Positions 45,162 through 54,211 of a DNA stretch of 64,000 nt are shown piece after piece (positions within the stretch are counted from its first letter, which is position 1; the number at the start of each line of letters is the position of its first letter). A program made the translations under genes and the position numbers. Origin of the DNA: Gemmatimonadota bacterium (GTDB lineage: Bacteria > Gemmatimonadota > Gemmatimonadetes > Palauibacterales > KS3-K002). Under the pieces are notes generated by a model. It had not been told where the DNA came from and searched no databases. It saw only the letters and a list, made by a program, of their open reading frames with translations. The stretch is from assembly GCA_020344015.1 (NCBI GenBank), contig CP070812.1:2909609-2973608 (forward strand). Reading direction: 5' to 3'.

Positions 45162-46268
45162 ATGAGTGCGAATGCGAGTGACGAGTTCCGAGCGGTGTTG
45201 ATCGAGTTGGCGGGGGGAAACGACCTGAGCCGGGAGCAGGCGGCGGCGGCGATGGGGACCATCATGGAGGGTGGTGCTACGGCGGCGCAGATCGGCGGCT
45301 TTCTGATGGGACTCCGTGCCAAAGGCGAGACGGTCGATGAGATCACGGGGTGCGCGGAGGCGATCCGCGCGAAGGCGCTGCAGGTGCCCCATAAGTACCC
45401 GAAGCTGCTCGACACGTGCGGGACCGGAGGCGACGGGTCGTCCACGTTCAACATCTCGACGACAGCGGCGTTCATCGCCGCGGGAGCGGGGCAGAAGGTG
45501 GCGAAGCACGGTAACCGGGCGATCAGCAGCCAGACCGGTTCGGCGGATGTGCTGGAGTCGTTGGGCGTGGAGATCGACATGGCGGGCCCGGAGGCGGCGG
45601 GGGCCCTCGATGCGGTGGGGATCACTTTCCTGTTCGCGCCGACTTTTCACAGCGCGATGAGGCACGCGGGGCCGCCGAGGCGCGAGCTGGGACTGCGGAC
45701 CGTGTTCAACGTGCTCGGTCCCCTCTGCAACCCCGCCGGTGCCACCGCCCAGATCATGGGTGTCTTCGACGGCTCGCTCGCCTCGAAGCTGGCCAGGGTA
45801 CTGGGCAACCTGGGCGTAGAACGGGCGCTGGTCGTCCACGGCAGCGATGGCCTCGACGAGCTGACGATCACCGGACCCAGCCTGGTCGCCGAGTGGACGG
45901 GGAGCGAAGTAAGAGAATACACGATCGCTCCGGAAGACGTCGGCTTGGATCGCGGGTCGGCCGAGAGCATCAAGGGGAGCGACGCGTCGACGAACGCCGG
46001 CATCCTGCGCGCGGTGCTCGAGGGTCAGGCCGGCGGGCCGCGTGATGTGGCGCTACTCAACGCGGGCGCGTCGCTGGTCGCCGCGAACGTGGTCGAGGAT
46101 ATCAGGGAGGGTGTGGAAAAGGCGAAGGACGCCGTCGACTCGGGTGCTGCGCTGGCCAGCCTCGATGCGTTGCTTGGATACTCGCGGCAGCTGCGCGAGC
46201 GTGAGGGCGGCAAACGTGTGACGGAGGAGAAGGTGGAAGGCGGCATACCCGGCTGGGGGCAGAGCTGA
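45162..46268 (+). CDS. trpD: Anthranilate phosphoribosyltransferase
   Basis: 368 aa. Joins anthranilate to PRPP. Key motifs: GxLMGLRAKGETVDE (as FLMGLRAKGETVDEI), the PRPP-binding CGTGGDGSSTFNISTTAA, KHGNRAISSQTGSADVLE and the dimer-loop HSAMRHAGPPRRELGLRTVF region (in pieces). A C-terminal tail of about 25 charged residues is longer than in minimal TrpD. 27 bases separate it from trpG, in the same operon. Confidence 0.95.
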   Translation: MSANASDEFRAVLIELAGGNDLSREQAAAAMGTIMEGGATAAQIGGFLMGLRAKGETVDEITGCAEAIRAKALQVPHKYPKLLDTCGTGGDGSSTFNISTTAAFIAAGAGQKVAKHGNRAISSQTGSADVLESLGVEIDMAGPEAAGALDAVGITFLFAPTFHSAMRHAGPPRRELGLRTVFNVLGPLCNPAGATAQIMGVFDGSLASKLARVLGNLGVERALVVHGSDGLDELTITGPSLVAEWTGSEVREYTIAPEDVGLDRGSAESIKGSDASTNAGILRAVLEGQAGGPRDVALLNAGASLVAANVVEDIREGVEKAKDAVDSGAALASLDALLGYSRQLREREGGKRVTEEKVEGGIPGWGQS

Positions 46269-46271
46269 GAA

Positions 46272-47072
46272 GTGGGCGCTGGATACCTGGACCGAAAAGC
46301 GCTGGAGGTGCGCGCCCGCCGCGCGGAGGAAGCGCCGGGCGGCGAGGCGCTGGCGGCGCTCAGAGATCGCGCTGCCAGTAGGCACGGCCTCCCATCGTTC
46401 GCCTCGGCGCTGCGCGGCGGTGATCGCGTCGCGCTGATCGCCGAGTTCAAGCGGCGTAGCCCGTCGGCCGGAACGCTGGTCGCAGACGAAAAGGCGGCCA
46501 ACGTCGCCCGGCTCTACGAGCGTGAAGGTGCGGCAGCGGTCTCGGTGCTCACCGACGCCGAAGACTTCGGGGGCGACCTGGTCGACCTGGAGGCCGTGGG
46601 CGCTGCGGTGAAGCTTCCGGCGCTTCGCAAGGATTTCCTGGTTGATGTCGCCGGGCTGTACGACGCGCGTACCGTAGGCGCGTCGGCCGCACTGCTGATC
46701 ACGGCCATCCTCACGCGGGCTGAGCTCGAGGACATGCTGAATGCGGCGCGTGAGGTCGATCTGGAGTGTCTCGTGGAAGTGCACGACGAGAACGAACTGT
46801 CCACCGCGTTGCAGGCCGGAGCCACGCTCGTCGGCATCAACAACCGTGACTTGCGAACGCTGACGACCGACCTCGGCGTTACCGAACGGTTGGCGCCAGA
46901 GGTCCCTGAGATTGTCACTCTGGTAAGCGAGAGCGGAATAAAGAACGCCGATGACGTGTGCCGCGTACGCGATGCAGGCGTGCACGCGGTCCTCGTGGGC
47001 GAGTCGCTGCTGCGCCTGCCGCCGGCAGAACGAGGGGGCAGGGTCGCTGAGCTATCAGGAGTCCGGCGATGA
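46272..47072 (+). CDS. trpC: Indole-3-glycerol phosphate synthase
   Basis: 266 aa starting at GTG 46272, 3 bases after trpD. (beta/alpha)8 barrel with the conserved IAEFKRRSPSAG, the catalytic LRKDFLVD (Lys and flanking residues), LLITAILT, CLVEVHDENEL, GINNRDLRTL and VSESGI. Monofunctional, not fused to TrpF. Its stop overlaps the trpF start by ATGA. Confidence 0.94.
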   Translation: MGAGYLDRKALEVRARRAEEAPGGEALAALRDRAASRHGLPSFASALRGGDRVALIAEFKRRSPSAGTLVADEKAANVARLYEREGAAAVSVLTDAEDFGGDLVDLEAVGAAVKLPALRKDFLVDVAGLYDARTVGASAALLITAILTRAELEDMLNAAREVDLECLVEVHDENELSTALQAGATLVGINNRDLRTLTTDLGVTERLAPEVPEIVTLVSESGIKNADDVCRVRDAGVHAVLVGESLLRLPPAERGGRVAELSGVRR

Positions 47073-47740
47073 TCGTACGGTCTGGCGTCAGCGAGCACGA
47101 AGCTGTGAGAACGCGCGTGAAGATCTGCGGACTGACCCGGCCGCTCGACGCGGAGTTCGCTGCGCGGCAGGGAGCCGATGCGCTGGGCGTCGTGTTCGCC
47201 GCGGGTCCGCGCCTGCTGGACGTCGCGAGCGCGGCCGAGGTTCTCGCCGCTGCACCGGGGCGCGTGCAGCGGGTCGGCGTCTTCGCGGACCACGCGTTGG
47301 AGTTCATCCAGGAAGCGATGGAACGCTGCCGTCTCGATTGGATCCAGCTTCACGGGCACGAGACAGCGGAGCTGGCCGCCGCGCTTTCGGCGAAGGTGAT
47401 CAAGGCGGTGCGCGTGACGGGCGCCGCGGATCTCGAGCGGGCCCGCGATTATCCGGCGGACGCGTTTCTGCTCGATGCGCCGGCGGCGCACGGCCGTTTG
47501 GGCGGTACCGGTGAGGTCTTCGACTGGTCGGAGGCGGAACACCTTCCGTGGCCGCGTAGCAGGGTGATCGTGGCGGGCGGCCTGAACCCGGAGAACGTGG
47601 GCGCCGCCGTCGAACGTCTGCGGCCCGGCGGCGTCGATGTCTCGTCGGGTGTCGAGGCCGCCCCGGGCGTAAAGGACCACGCGCTGACCGCGGCGTTCAT
47701 CGCGGCGGTGCGCGAAACTGATGCACGGATTGGACGCTAA
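47069..47740 (+). CDS. trpF: Phosphoribosylanthranilate isomerase
   Basis: 223 aa. The ATGA overlap with trpC supports ATG 47069, although homologs usually begin near [11 protein letters not shown], about 12 residues later (GTG 47105 is an alternative). Catalytic Cys in VKICGLTRP and the later Asp in [19 protein letters not shown] and [12 protein letters not shown] are family motifs, and SSGVE(AA)PGVKDH forms the phosphate site. Stop overlaps the trpB start by one base (TAATG). Confidence 0.92.
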   Translation: MIVRSGVSEHEAVRTRVKICGLTRPLDAEFAARQGADALGVVFAAGPRLLDVASAAEVLAAAPGRVQRVGVFADHALEFIQEAMERCRLDWIQLHGHETAELAAALSAKVIKAVRVTGAADLERARDYPADAFLLDAPAAHGRLGGTGEVFDWSEAEHLPWPRSRVIVAGGLNPENVGAAVERLRPGGVDVSSGVEAAPGVKDHALTAAFIAAVRETDARIGR

Positions 47741-48942
47741 TGGCGACGAACCCTGAGATGAGCGATAGCGATCGGCGCGGCTGGTTCGGCGAATACGGCG
47801 GACGCTACGTGCCGGAGACGCTGGTCCCGGCTCTCGATCAGTTGGAAGAGACGTTCGAGCGGCTGTGGAACGATAGCGGCTTCCGGGCGGAGCTCGACGC
47901 GTTGCTCGCCGCATACGTCGGCCGACCCACGCCACTCTACCAAGCGCGCCGCTTCGGCGAACTGGCGGGCCGCGCCGTTGTGTACTTGAAGCGAGAGGAC
48001 CTGGCACATACCGGCAGCCACAAGCTGAACAACGCGCTGGGTCAGGCGTTGCTGGCTCGGACCCTCAACAAGAAGCGACTGATAGCCGAGACCGGTGCCG
48101 GTCAGCACGGGGTGGCCACCGCCACCGTCGCGGCGCTTCTCGGTCTGCCGTGCCAGGTGTACATGGGCGTCATCGACATGGCGCGGCAACAGCTCAACGT
48201 GGTGCGGATGGAGCTGCTGGGTGCCGAAGTGATCCCGGTCGATAGCGGTTCGAAGACGCTAAAGGACGCGACTAGCCAGGCGATACGAGATTGGATGGGC
48301 TCGTATCGGGACACCCACTACGTGATCGGCTCCTGCGTCGGGCCGCACCCGTACCCGCTCATGGTTCGGAGCTTCCAGAGCGTCATAGGTATCGAGGCGC
48401 GGCGACAGATCCTCGAGGAGTGCGGTCGTCTGCCCGACGGCCTGGTCGCCTGTGTGGGTGGCGGCAGCAACGCCATCGGACTCTTCCACCCGTTCATCGA
48501 TGACGATGTGGAGATGGTGGGAGTCGAAGCCGCTGGCGAAGGGTTGGGCACCGACCGGCATTCCGCTTCGCTGGTCGCCGGCAAGCCGGGCGTGCTGCAC
48601 GGTTCGCGCTCCTACATCCTCCAGGACAAGGACGGCCAGGTGGCGCCGACGCACTCGATCGCGGCGGGTCTCGACTACCCGGGCGTCGGGCCGGAGCATG
48701 TCTGGCTGCGTGAGACGGGTCGAGCGCGTTACCTGTCGGTCACCGATGATGAGGCGATGGACGCCTACGCCGCGTTGGCGAGGAGCGAAGGCATCATCCC
48801 GGCGCTGGAGTCGAGTCACGCGCTCGCCTACACGCTCGAGTGGGGACGCGAGCTGCGGCCGGATGGGGTGTTGCTGGTGAACCTATCCGGCAGGGGTGAT
48901 AAGGATGTTGTGCGTGGTGATGAAGTTGTCGGTGGTCGATGA
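47740..48942 (+). CDS. trpB: Tryptophan synthase beta chain
   Basis: 400 aa, normal for TrpB1. PLP enzyme joining indole and serine. Features: GRYVPETL near the start, RPTPLY, the PLP lysine in [39 protein letters not shown] and [12 protein letters not shown]. The C-terminus ends [15 protein letters not shown]. Its TGA (48940-48942) opens the hexamer repeat tract that precedes trpA and overlaps a small ORF's ATG (ATGA). Confidence 0.95.
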   Translation: MATNPEMSDSDRRGWFGEYGGRYVPETLVPALDQLEETFERLWNDSGFRAELDALLAAYVGRPTPLYQARRFGELAGRAVVYLKREDLAHTGSHKLNNALGQALLARTLNKKRLIAETGAGQHGVATATVAALLGLPCQVYMGVIDMARQQLNVVRMELLGAEVIPVDSGSKTLKDATSQAIRDWMGSYRDTHYVIGSCVGPHPYPLMVRSFQSVIGIEARRQILEECGRLPDGLVACVGGGSNAIGLFHPFIDDDVEMVGVEAAGEGLGTDRHSASLVAGKPGVLHGSRSYILQDKDGQVAPTHSIAAGLDYPGVGPEHVWLRETGRARYLSVTDDEAMDAYAALARSEGIIPALESSHALAYTLEWGRELRPDGVLLVNLSGRGDKDVVRGDEVVGGR

Positions 48943-49010
48943 CGATGGCGATGGCGATGGCGATGGGAATGGAGATGGAGATGGAGATGGAGATGGGGAG
49001 GGTTGGGTGA
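48938..49010 (+). repeat. Hexamer microsatellite and 23-codon ORF between trpB and trpA
   Basis: Ten tandem hexamers of the form NATGGN (48938-48997: GATGAC, three GATGGC, GATGGG, AATGGA, three GATGGA, GATGGG). Every unit carries an ATG in one common frame. That frame starts at ATG 48939, overlapping the trpB stop as ATGA, and ends at TGA 49008-49010, overlapping the trpA GTG as GTGA. It would encode a Met-Ala/Met-Glu repeat peptide and couple trpB to trpA. Unit-number changes keep the frame, so coupling would survive slippage. Confidence 0.6.
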
Positions 49011-49840
49011 AGGGGAAGAGTATCGGGGAGGCGTTTGAGCGGTGTCGCGATGAGGGGAGGGCGGCGCTCATCGCCTACCTCGCCGCCGGCGATCCCGATA
49101 TCGAGACGACGGTGGCGCTCGCCGGGGCTGTAAGCGAGGCGGGAGCGGATGTGCTGGAGCTGGGGATTCCTTTTAGCGACCCGCTGGCCGACGGACCGAT
49201 CATACAGGCGGCCTACACACGGGCGCTGGCGGGCGGCGCCAGCGTGAAGAGGGTTCTGGAGGGGTTGCCAAGAATCGCCGACGGGTCCGGCCTGCCGATC
49301 GTCTTGATGACCGCACTCAACCCGGTGCTCGCGTACGGGTCGGAGGAGTTCTGCTGCGACGCGGCGGCAGCGGGCGCGAGCGGAATACTGGTGCCCGACC
49401 TGCTGCCGGAGGACGGTGGGAGTCTGCGTGCCACTGCAGCCCGCGCCGGGCTCGACACGGTCTACCTGGGCGCGCCGGACACATCGGACGAGCGGCTGGC
49501 AGGCGCGGCACAGGGGTCGACGGGCTTCTTCTACCTGATCAGCCGTCACGGCGTGACGGGCCCGGAGGGCGGAGTCGGCGCCGGGCTGGCGGAGCAGGTG
49601 GAGCGAGCGAAGCGGTACTGCAGTGTGCCGGTGGCGGTGGGTTTTGGTGTCACAACGGCGGACGACGCCGAGCGGATAGCCGCGGTGGCCGATGGCGTCA
49701 TAGTGGGCAGCGCCTTCGTACGCGAGGCGGCGGAGGCTGCAGATAGAGAGGGGGCGGTGGAGGCGGTGAAGCGCAGGGCGGAGGAACTGATGCGTGGGAT
49801 TCACCGGGCAGCAACGGAGCGTAGGGAGGCCAAGTCGTGA
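49007..49840 (+). CDS. trpA: Tryptophan synthase alpha chain
   Basis: 277 aa from GTG 49007, with GGGGAGG five bases upstream. The open frame continues upstream to 48896 but would give an Asp-Gly repeat N-terminus from the microsatellite, so I reject that start. Splits indole-glycerol phosphate to indole. Motifs: AYLAAGDPDIETT, catalytic Glu in LELGIPFSDPLADGP, the Asp/Tyr active-site region and VGFGVTTADDAERIA, with GVIVGSAFV binding phosphate. Overlaps aroF by GTGA. Confidence 0.93.
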   Translation: MKGKSIGEAFERCRDEGRAALIAYLAAGDPDIETTVALAGAVSEAGADVLELGIPFSDPLADGPIIQAAYTRALAGGASVKRVLEGLPRIADGSGLPIVLMTALNPVLAYGSEEFCCDAAAAGASGILVPDLLPEDGGSLRATAARAGLDTVYLGAPDTSDERLAGAAQGSTGFFYLISRHGVTGPEGGVGAGLAEQVERAKRYCSVPVAVGFGVTTADDAERIAAVADGVIVGSAFVREAAEAADREGAVEAVKRRAEELMRGIHRAATERREAKS

Positions 49841-50850
49841 TTGTACTGATGGCAGCGAAGGCTAGCGCGGGCCAGATCGCAGATGTGGTCGAGCGTGTCA
49901 CCAAGGCGGGGTTCAGCGTGCGCCGCTCGGGCATGGAGCGGGTGGTGCTGGGAGTGACGGGGGCGGGTCGGGCGCCTACGCCCGACTTGCTCGACGGGCT
50001 GAGCGGAATCGCTGAGATCTCAGTCGATGGCCCCGAATACCGCCTCGTGAGCCGCGCATTTCAGGCCGAGGACTCCCAAATCGATGTGGGCGGCGGCGTG
50101 GTAGTCGGCGGCGAAAGATTGGTGGTGATGGCCGGCCCGTGTTCGGTGGAAGATCCCGAAACGGTGAATCGGGTGGCGGCCTCGGTCGCTGCCGCCGGTG
50201 CGCACATCCTGCGCGGCGGCGCTTACAAACCGCGCACCAGCCCTTACGCCTTTCAGGGCCTCGGCGAAGAAGGGCTGTACCTGTTGCGACAGGCGGCTGC
50301 GGCGAACGGCCTACTCACGATCAGCGAGGTCATGGAGCCCTCGCAGATCCCGCTCGCCGCACACTACTGCGACATTCTGCAGATAGGCGCGCGCAACATG
50401 CAGAACTTCACGCTGCTCCGTGAACTCGGTCGTTCGCGCCGACCCGTGATGCTGAAACGAGGACCGGCAGCGACGCTCGAGGAATGGCTCGCGGCCGCCG
50501 AATACGTCGCCGCATGTGGCAATCCCGACATCCTGCTCTGCGAGCGCGGCATCCGTACGTTCGAAAGGGCGACACGCAACACTCTGGATCTGAGCGCCGT
50601 GCCGGCGGTGAAGGCGCGTAGTCACCTACCGATAGTCGTCGACCCAAGCCACGGGACGGGCGTCCGCGATCACGTCCTTCCCATGGCTAAAGCTGCAGTG
50701 GCCGCCGGCGCCGACGCCATCATCGTGGAGGTGCACCCAGAACCCGAGCGCGCCGTATCCGACGGCGCGCAGTCGCTCAGGCTAGAGCAGTTTGACCGGC
50801 TGATGGATGAGCTACGTCCGGTAGCAGAAGCTGTCGGTCGGACCGTGTAG
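49837..50850 (+). CDS. aroF: DAHP synthase, type I-beta with N-terminal ferredoxin-like domain
   Basis: 337 aa. Condenses PEP and erythrose 4-phosphate, the first step of the shikimate pathway. Residues ~1-70 form a ferredoxin-like regulatory domain like that of Thermotoga-type enzymes, often bound by Tyr or Phe. The catalytic barrel has MAGPCSVEDPE, LRGGAYKPRTSPYAFQG, GARNMQNFTLL, LKRGPAATLEEW and DPSHGTG with the metal-binding His. GTG start overlaps trpA's stop. As the last gene of the trp operon it would share trp attenuation, linking chorismate supply to Trp demand. Confidence 0.93.
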   Translation: MIVLMAAKASAGQIADVVERVTKAGFSVRRSGMERVVLGVTGAGRAPTPDLLDGLSGIAEISVDGPEYRLVSRAFQAEDSQIDVGGGVVVGGERLVVMAGPCSVEDPETVNRVAASVAAAGAHILRGGAYKPRTSPYAFQGLGEEGLYLLRQAAAANGLLTISEVMEPSQIPLAAHYCDILQIGARNMQNFTLLRELGRSRRPVMLKRGPAATLEEWLAAAEYVAACGNPDILLCERGIRTFERATRNTLDLSAVPAVKARSHLPIVVDPSHGTGVRDHVLPMAKAAVAAGADAIIVEVHPEPERAVSDGAQSLRLEQFDRLMDELRPVAEAVGRTV

Positions 50851-50858
50851 AGAAGCTT

Positions 50859-50881
50859 TGTGGGCCGCGGTCCGGCCCACA
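50859..50881. terminator. Hairpin between convergent aroF and small membrane protein gene
   Basis: TGTGGGCC (50859-50866) pairs perfectly with GGCCCACA (50874-50881) around a 7-base loop, eight bases after the aroF stop and three before the opposite gene's stop. No clear T-run, so a bidirectional terminator is likely but unproven. Confidence 0.55.
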
Positions 50882-50884
50882 GGT

Positions 50885-51250
50885 CTACCGTTCGGGCTGG
50901 TCCTGATACTTGGAGGCGGCCGCGATAATCCGCTCGACCGATTCGCGCAACGCTGCCTTCGTCGAATGGAGCCGAGCGCTGTCGCTGGCCGTTCTGTGGG
51001 TATAAAGGTCCCGCGCCAGCGTGATGAACGTGTCTATCTCGTCCCGCAGAACGATGTTCATGCGCCTGTGCAGCAGGCGACCGACCAGCCGCCAAGTCCC
51101 CACGTATATCAGCAGAACACCGAAGGCCAGGAGTAGAACGTGGTAGGGCGATTCGACCAAGATGTAGATCTCTAGCACGACGATCGCTACGCCGGCCAGT
51201 GCCAACACCTTGTCCACGTAGTTGCGCGTGGGCGCGTACGAAGCTGTCAT
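50885..51250 (-). CDS. Small two-helix membrane protein, second paralog
   Basis: 121 aa with hydrophobic segments at ~14-33 and 37-55 and the family core SPYHVLLLAFGVLLIYVGTWRL, then LRDEIDTFITLARDLYTHRT and LRESVERIIAAASKY. Matches the proteins at 7006 and 54208 across its entire length. Convergent with the trp operon, monocistronic as far as seen. A minus-strand TATACT (51434-51439) ~185 bases upstream could be a -10 box. Function unknown. Confidence 0.7.
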   Translation of the reverse strand: MTASYAPTRNYVDKVLALAGVAIVVLEIYILVESPYHVLLLAFGVLLIYVGTWRLVGRLLHRRMNIVLRDEIDTFITLARDLYTHRTASDSARLHSTKAALRESVERIIAAASKYQDQPER

Positions 51251-51468
51251 GTCTACCCCCTGCCTGTTCCTATGACCGCTTGCTCACTCCAACCGCGGCC
51301 CTGGGCCGCTTCGACCGAGCGCCTGCGACGTGGGCCCGCGCTCAGTCGCGTCTCGGGTGCTCCCGGGCGCCGGATCTACAAGGGAGTCGCGGGGGCGGGA
51401 AGGAAAGGTAACACGGCTCACATCCCGAATGCCAGTATACTCACCTGCCAGACGATTGTTCCTCACGG
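51251..51468. other. Intergenic region upstream of the second small membrane protein
   Basis: 218 bases between two minus-strand genes. Contains the minus-strand TATACT at 51434-51439; the matching -35 position is weak. Nothing else recognised. Confidence 0.3.
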
Positions 51469-53649
51469 CTAGAACTGATAGCCGAGATCGACCGATAGGT
51501 CAGGCCACTCCGCGAGGGTCGTCTCGGCTATGGTAGCGGTTATCGAACCGAACGGCGTGCGAACCCCCAGCGTCAAGCCGTAACCGGTCAGGTAGCGGTC
51601 CGGATCGAAGTCCCAGCGCTCGAGCGTGTCGCCGGCGTTCAGGCGGAGAATAGCGAAGAGACGTTCGGCGAACTCGACCTGCACGCCCAACTGGAAGCTC
51701 TGGACATGTCTGCCGCGGCGCTCATGGGTCTCCAGCCCGAAGAAAGGGAACTGGCGGTCGGGGAAGATGAAGTACGGGCTGGAACCGCCGAGGAAGAAAA
51801 GGTAGTGGGTGGGAAGGTCGTCGCCGCCGGAGGAGCTACCCAGGGTGGCGCGAACGATCAGCGAGACGTGTCGGTGGATTGGCACATATGCATCGGCGTC
51901 GAACACGTTGTGCGAGAAGGTGCGGCCGCTACCGATCGAGCGGTCGGCCCATTCCGACTTCAGCAACAGCCCGAATCCGCGGCTGGGAAAAGCATCGCGG
52001 TCGTACGTGTCAGCCCGCACGAGGGCGGCCACGGTGTAGAACGTGTCCTTCTCGTCGAACGTGTCCGCGGTAATCGCTGCTCTGTTGTGTGCGTATTCGC
52101 CTTTGACCATGGCGCCGGCGAGTGCCGTGTTGCCCAGAGACATGCCGACGAAGCCCGACAGGTTCGCGACGTCGACCCGGACCTCTGCCACGCGACGTCC
52201 GTCCTCGAAGAAGTCGAGCGGCGCTTCGCTCCACTCGGCCCTGGCACCCAGGCTCAGTGCGTTTCCCGGACCGGAGCGGCGGAAGTACTGCCCGCCGAGT
52301 TGGATCTGCTGGCCCAACCGCAGGTCGAGCCGCGTGACGGATCCGTACTGCAGCAGGTTGCGGAGCGTAGTCGACACAAGGATCGAGGCCTTATAGCGGG
52401 TCTCGTAGCGGAAGCTGAACCCGAGGCGGTCGCGCTTTTCTTCCTCGAACCGTACGACGAGTGCCGAGACCACCGAGTCCCCGCGCCGTACTGAATCGAT
52501 TCGATACGTCACGCTGGCGAAGAGGCCGCTGCTGTAGGCGTTGCCGATCGCCCGGTCCACCTGCTCTCTGGTCACCCAACCTGGGATTTCGAGGTCGAGC
52601 GCTCTGGCGACGGAATGGCTCGGTGCCAGCTGCAGGCCTTCCAGCACGAGCTCGTCTACGTACGTCGAGTCGACGGGAGTGAGCGGCACGTGGCGTGAGT
52701 CGCGGGCGCGTGCTTCGGCGGCCAGGGCGAGGATCTGCGGCAAGGCCCCGCGAGCCGCTGCCTCTCCCCGTGCGATCCACTCCGCCGCCCGGTCGAAGGC
52801 GATGGCCGAGAGCCGTTCGATGTCCGGCTCGATGATCACGTCGCACAGTCGTCGCTGCTCTTCGGTCGAAGCGGTGGTTCGGAACGAAATCGATTGATCC
52901 AGCACGTCGAGCAGCGTCTGGATGCTGTCCGCGGTGGCGAGCGGGTCGGACACATCCACGCAAATAATGACATCGGCGCCGAGCTCGGCGACGTCTTGCG
53001 CCGGCAGGTTGCGTGACAGGCCGCCGTCCACCAGAACCCGGTCTCCGATCCAGACCGGGGCGAACACTGAGGGGATCGAGATGCTCGCCCGCATCGCTTG
53101 CGGCAGGAGGCCGTTGTCGAGGGGGACGGCGTCACCGGTCTCGAGGTCGGTGGCCAGCGCCATGAAGGGAATCGGGAAGCTGCGGAAGTCGCGCACCGCG
53201 TGGGCCGACCAGGTAAGCCCCGCAAACAGCTGCGAGATGCGCTGGCCGGCGACGAGGCCGGCAGGCAGTTGGGGACGCTGCCCGCGGATCGGGAGCTCGA
53301 GCAGGTACTCCCTGGCCAACTTGCTCTCGATCGTCCAGCTGCGCCGGTCGTAGCTGTCGGTGAACAGCGCCTCCCAATCCTGCTCGAGCGTCAGCTGCTC
53401 CAGCATGTCGGTCGTGTAGCCGATGGCGTAGAGCCCACCGACGAGACTGCCCATGCTGGTGCCGGCTATCGCATCGATGGGTAGTCCGGCCCCTTCGAGC
53501 ACCCGTATCGCGCCGATGTGGGCGAAGCCCTTGGCGCTGCCGCCGCTCAGCGCTAGCCCGATGGAAACGTCGGGATCCTCTCCGGGTGGGCCCGCTCCCT
53601 GGAGGGCGGGCGGCACCTGCAGCAGGGCTAGGACCAGGAGCCAGGTCAT
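51469..53649 (-). CDS. Patatin-like phospholipase with POTRA and beta-barrel (type Vd-like)
   Basis: 726 aa. A short signal peptide precedes a patatin domain (~29-290): oxyanion GGSAKG (36-41), nucleophile Ser65 in GTSMG and the DGGLSR aspartate. Next comes a POTRA-like domain (~325-400, PGWVTREQVDRAIGNAYSSG), and the C-terminal ~320 residues are an Omp85-like beta-barrel ending LSVDLGYQF with terminal Phe. This is the PlpD/type Vd autotransporter layout, a surface phospholipase that may export its own patatin domain. Alternative: an outer-membrane-bound lipase. Confidence 0.85.
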   Translation of the reverse strand: MTWLLVLALLQVPPALQGAGPPGEDPDVSIGLALSGGSAKGFAHIGAIRVLEGAGLPIDAIAGTSMGSLVGGLYAIGYTTDMLEQLTLEQDWEALFTDSYDRRSWTIESKLAREYLLELPIRGQRPQLPAGLVAGQRISQLFAGLTWSAHAVRDFRSFPIPFMALATDLETGDAVPLDNGLLPQAMRASISIPSVFAPVWIGDRVLVDGGLSRNLPAQDVAELGADVIICVDVSDPLATADSIQTLLDVLDQSISFRTTASTEEQRRLCDVIIEPDIERLSAIAFDRAAEWIARGEAAARGALPQILALAAEARARDSRHVPLTPVDSTYVDELVLEGLQLAPSHSVARALDLEIPGWVTREQVDRAIGNAYSSGLFASVTYRIDSVRRGDSVVSALVVRFEEEKRDRLGFSFRYETRYKASILVSTTLRNLLQYGSVTRLDLRLGQQIQLGGQYFRRSGPGNALSLGARAEWSEAPLDFFEDGRRVAEVRVDVANLSGFVGMSLGNTALAGAMVKGEYAHNRAAITADTFDEKDTFYTVAALVRADTYDRDAFPSRGFGLLLKSEWADRSIGSGRTFSHNVFDADAYVPIHRHVSLIVRATLGSSSGGDDLPTHYLFFLGGSSPYFIFPDRQFPFFGLETHERRGRHVQSFQLGVQVEFAERLFAILRLNAGDTLERWDFDPDRYLTGYGLTLGVRTPFGSITATIAETTLAEWPDLSVDLGYQF

Positions 53650-53782
53650 TTTTCAGATCCCCAGCGGCGAGAACGAAATACTGCATCCGTTCGCCGTGTT
53701 GGAATTGGATTCGGGTATCGGCTGAAGTTGGGCGGAAGGGTGGCGCGTATCAAGGCGGCCCGGAACTACCTTAGCCGCACGC
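53650..53782. other. Intergenic region upstream of the patatin gene
   Basis: 133 bases between minus-strand genes. The patatin ATG has GGGGATCTGAAAA upstream. Nothing else recognised. Confidence 0.3.
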
Positions 53783-54211
53783 TCAGGGCCGGGTCAGCAA
53801 GTCGATGGTGTGCCAGAGGTAGGTAGGTAGGACCACGGCAGCTGTGGCGATCACCGCTGCCAGGACGTACCCCATGCGAGCTCTTGCCCGTGCGGGCTCG
53901 CCTGTCAGCGTCGTCCGTTCTTTTATAAGACGGGTTCCTGGGGGAGGGAAACATCCGGCTCTGGCGGAGCGAAGCGAGAAGTGGAAGAGCCAGGCCGAAA
54001 AGCTCGCCAGGAATATCCCGAGGGTGAAAGCGAGCAGCTTGATGGCCATGCCGGCCTGCTCGACCGCTAGGCCCGGATCAGCCCACGCCAGTTCTTTGAG
54101 GTCGGTAACGAACCGGTCCGTGGCGAAGTAAGCGACCGTTCCCAGGAAGGTGAAAACTAGAACCAGGATGGCCGCGTTGCGCCGAGTACGGGGATCGGCC
54201 GGCTGAATCAA
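53783..54211 (-). CDS. Small membrane protein of unknown function
   Basis: 142 aa with three hydrophobic helices (~13-30, ~55-80 and ~112-130) and a basic cytoplasmic loop (PPGTRLIKERTT). I recognise no family. Its ATG overlaps the stop of the third small-membrane paralog (ATGA), so both are cotranslated, with a prepilin gene at the head of the group. Confidence 0.6.
   Translation of the reverse strand: MIQPADPRTRRNAAILVLVFTFLGTVAYFATDRFVTDLKELAWADPGLAVEQAGMAIKLLAFTLGIFLASFSAWLFHFSLRSARAGCFPPPGTRLIKERTTLTGEPARARARMGYVLAAVIATAAVVLPTYLWHTIDLLTRP

Noticed and set aside
46514..48007. 497-aa minus-strand open frame opposite trpC, trpF and trpB
   Set aside because: Lies entirely over well-identified trp genes; translation is Arg/Ser-rich and unlike any protein family.
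48896..49006. Upstream start of trpA giving an Asp-Gly repeat N-terminus
   Set aside because: The repeat is the translated microsatellite. GTG 49007 has a good ribosome site at the right distance and begins just ahead of the family-like region.
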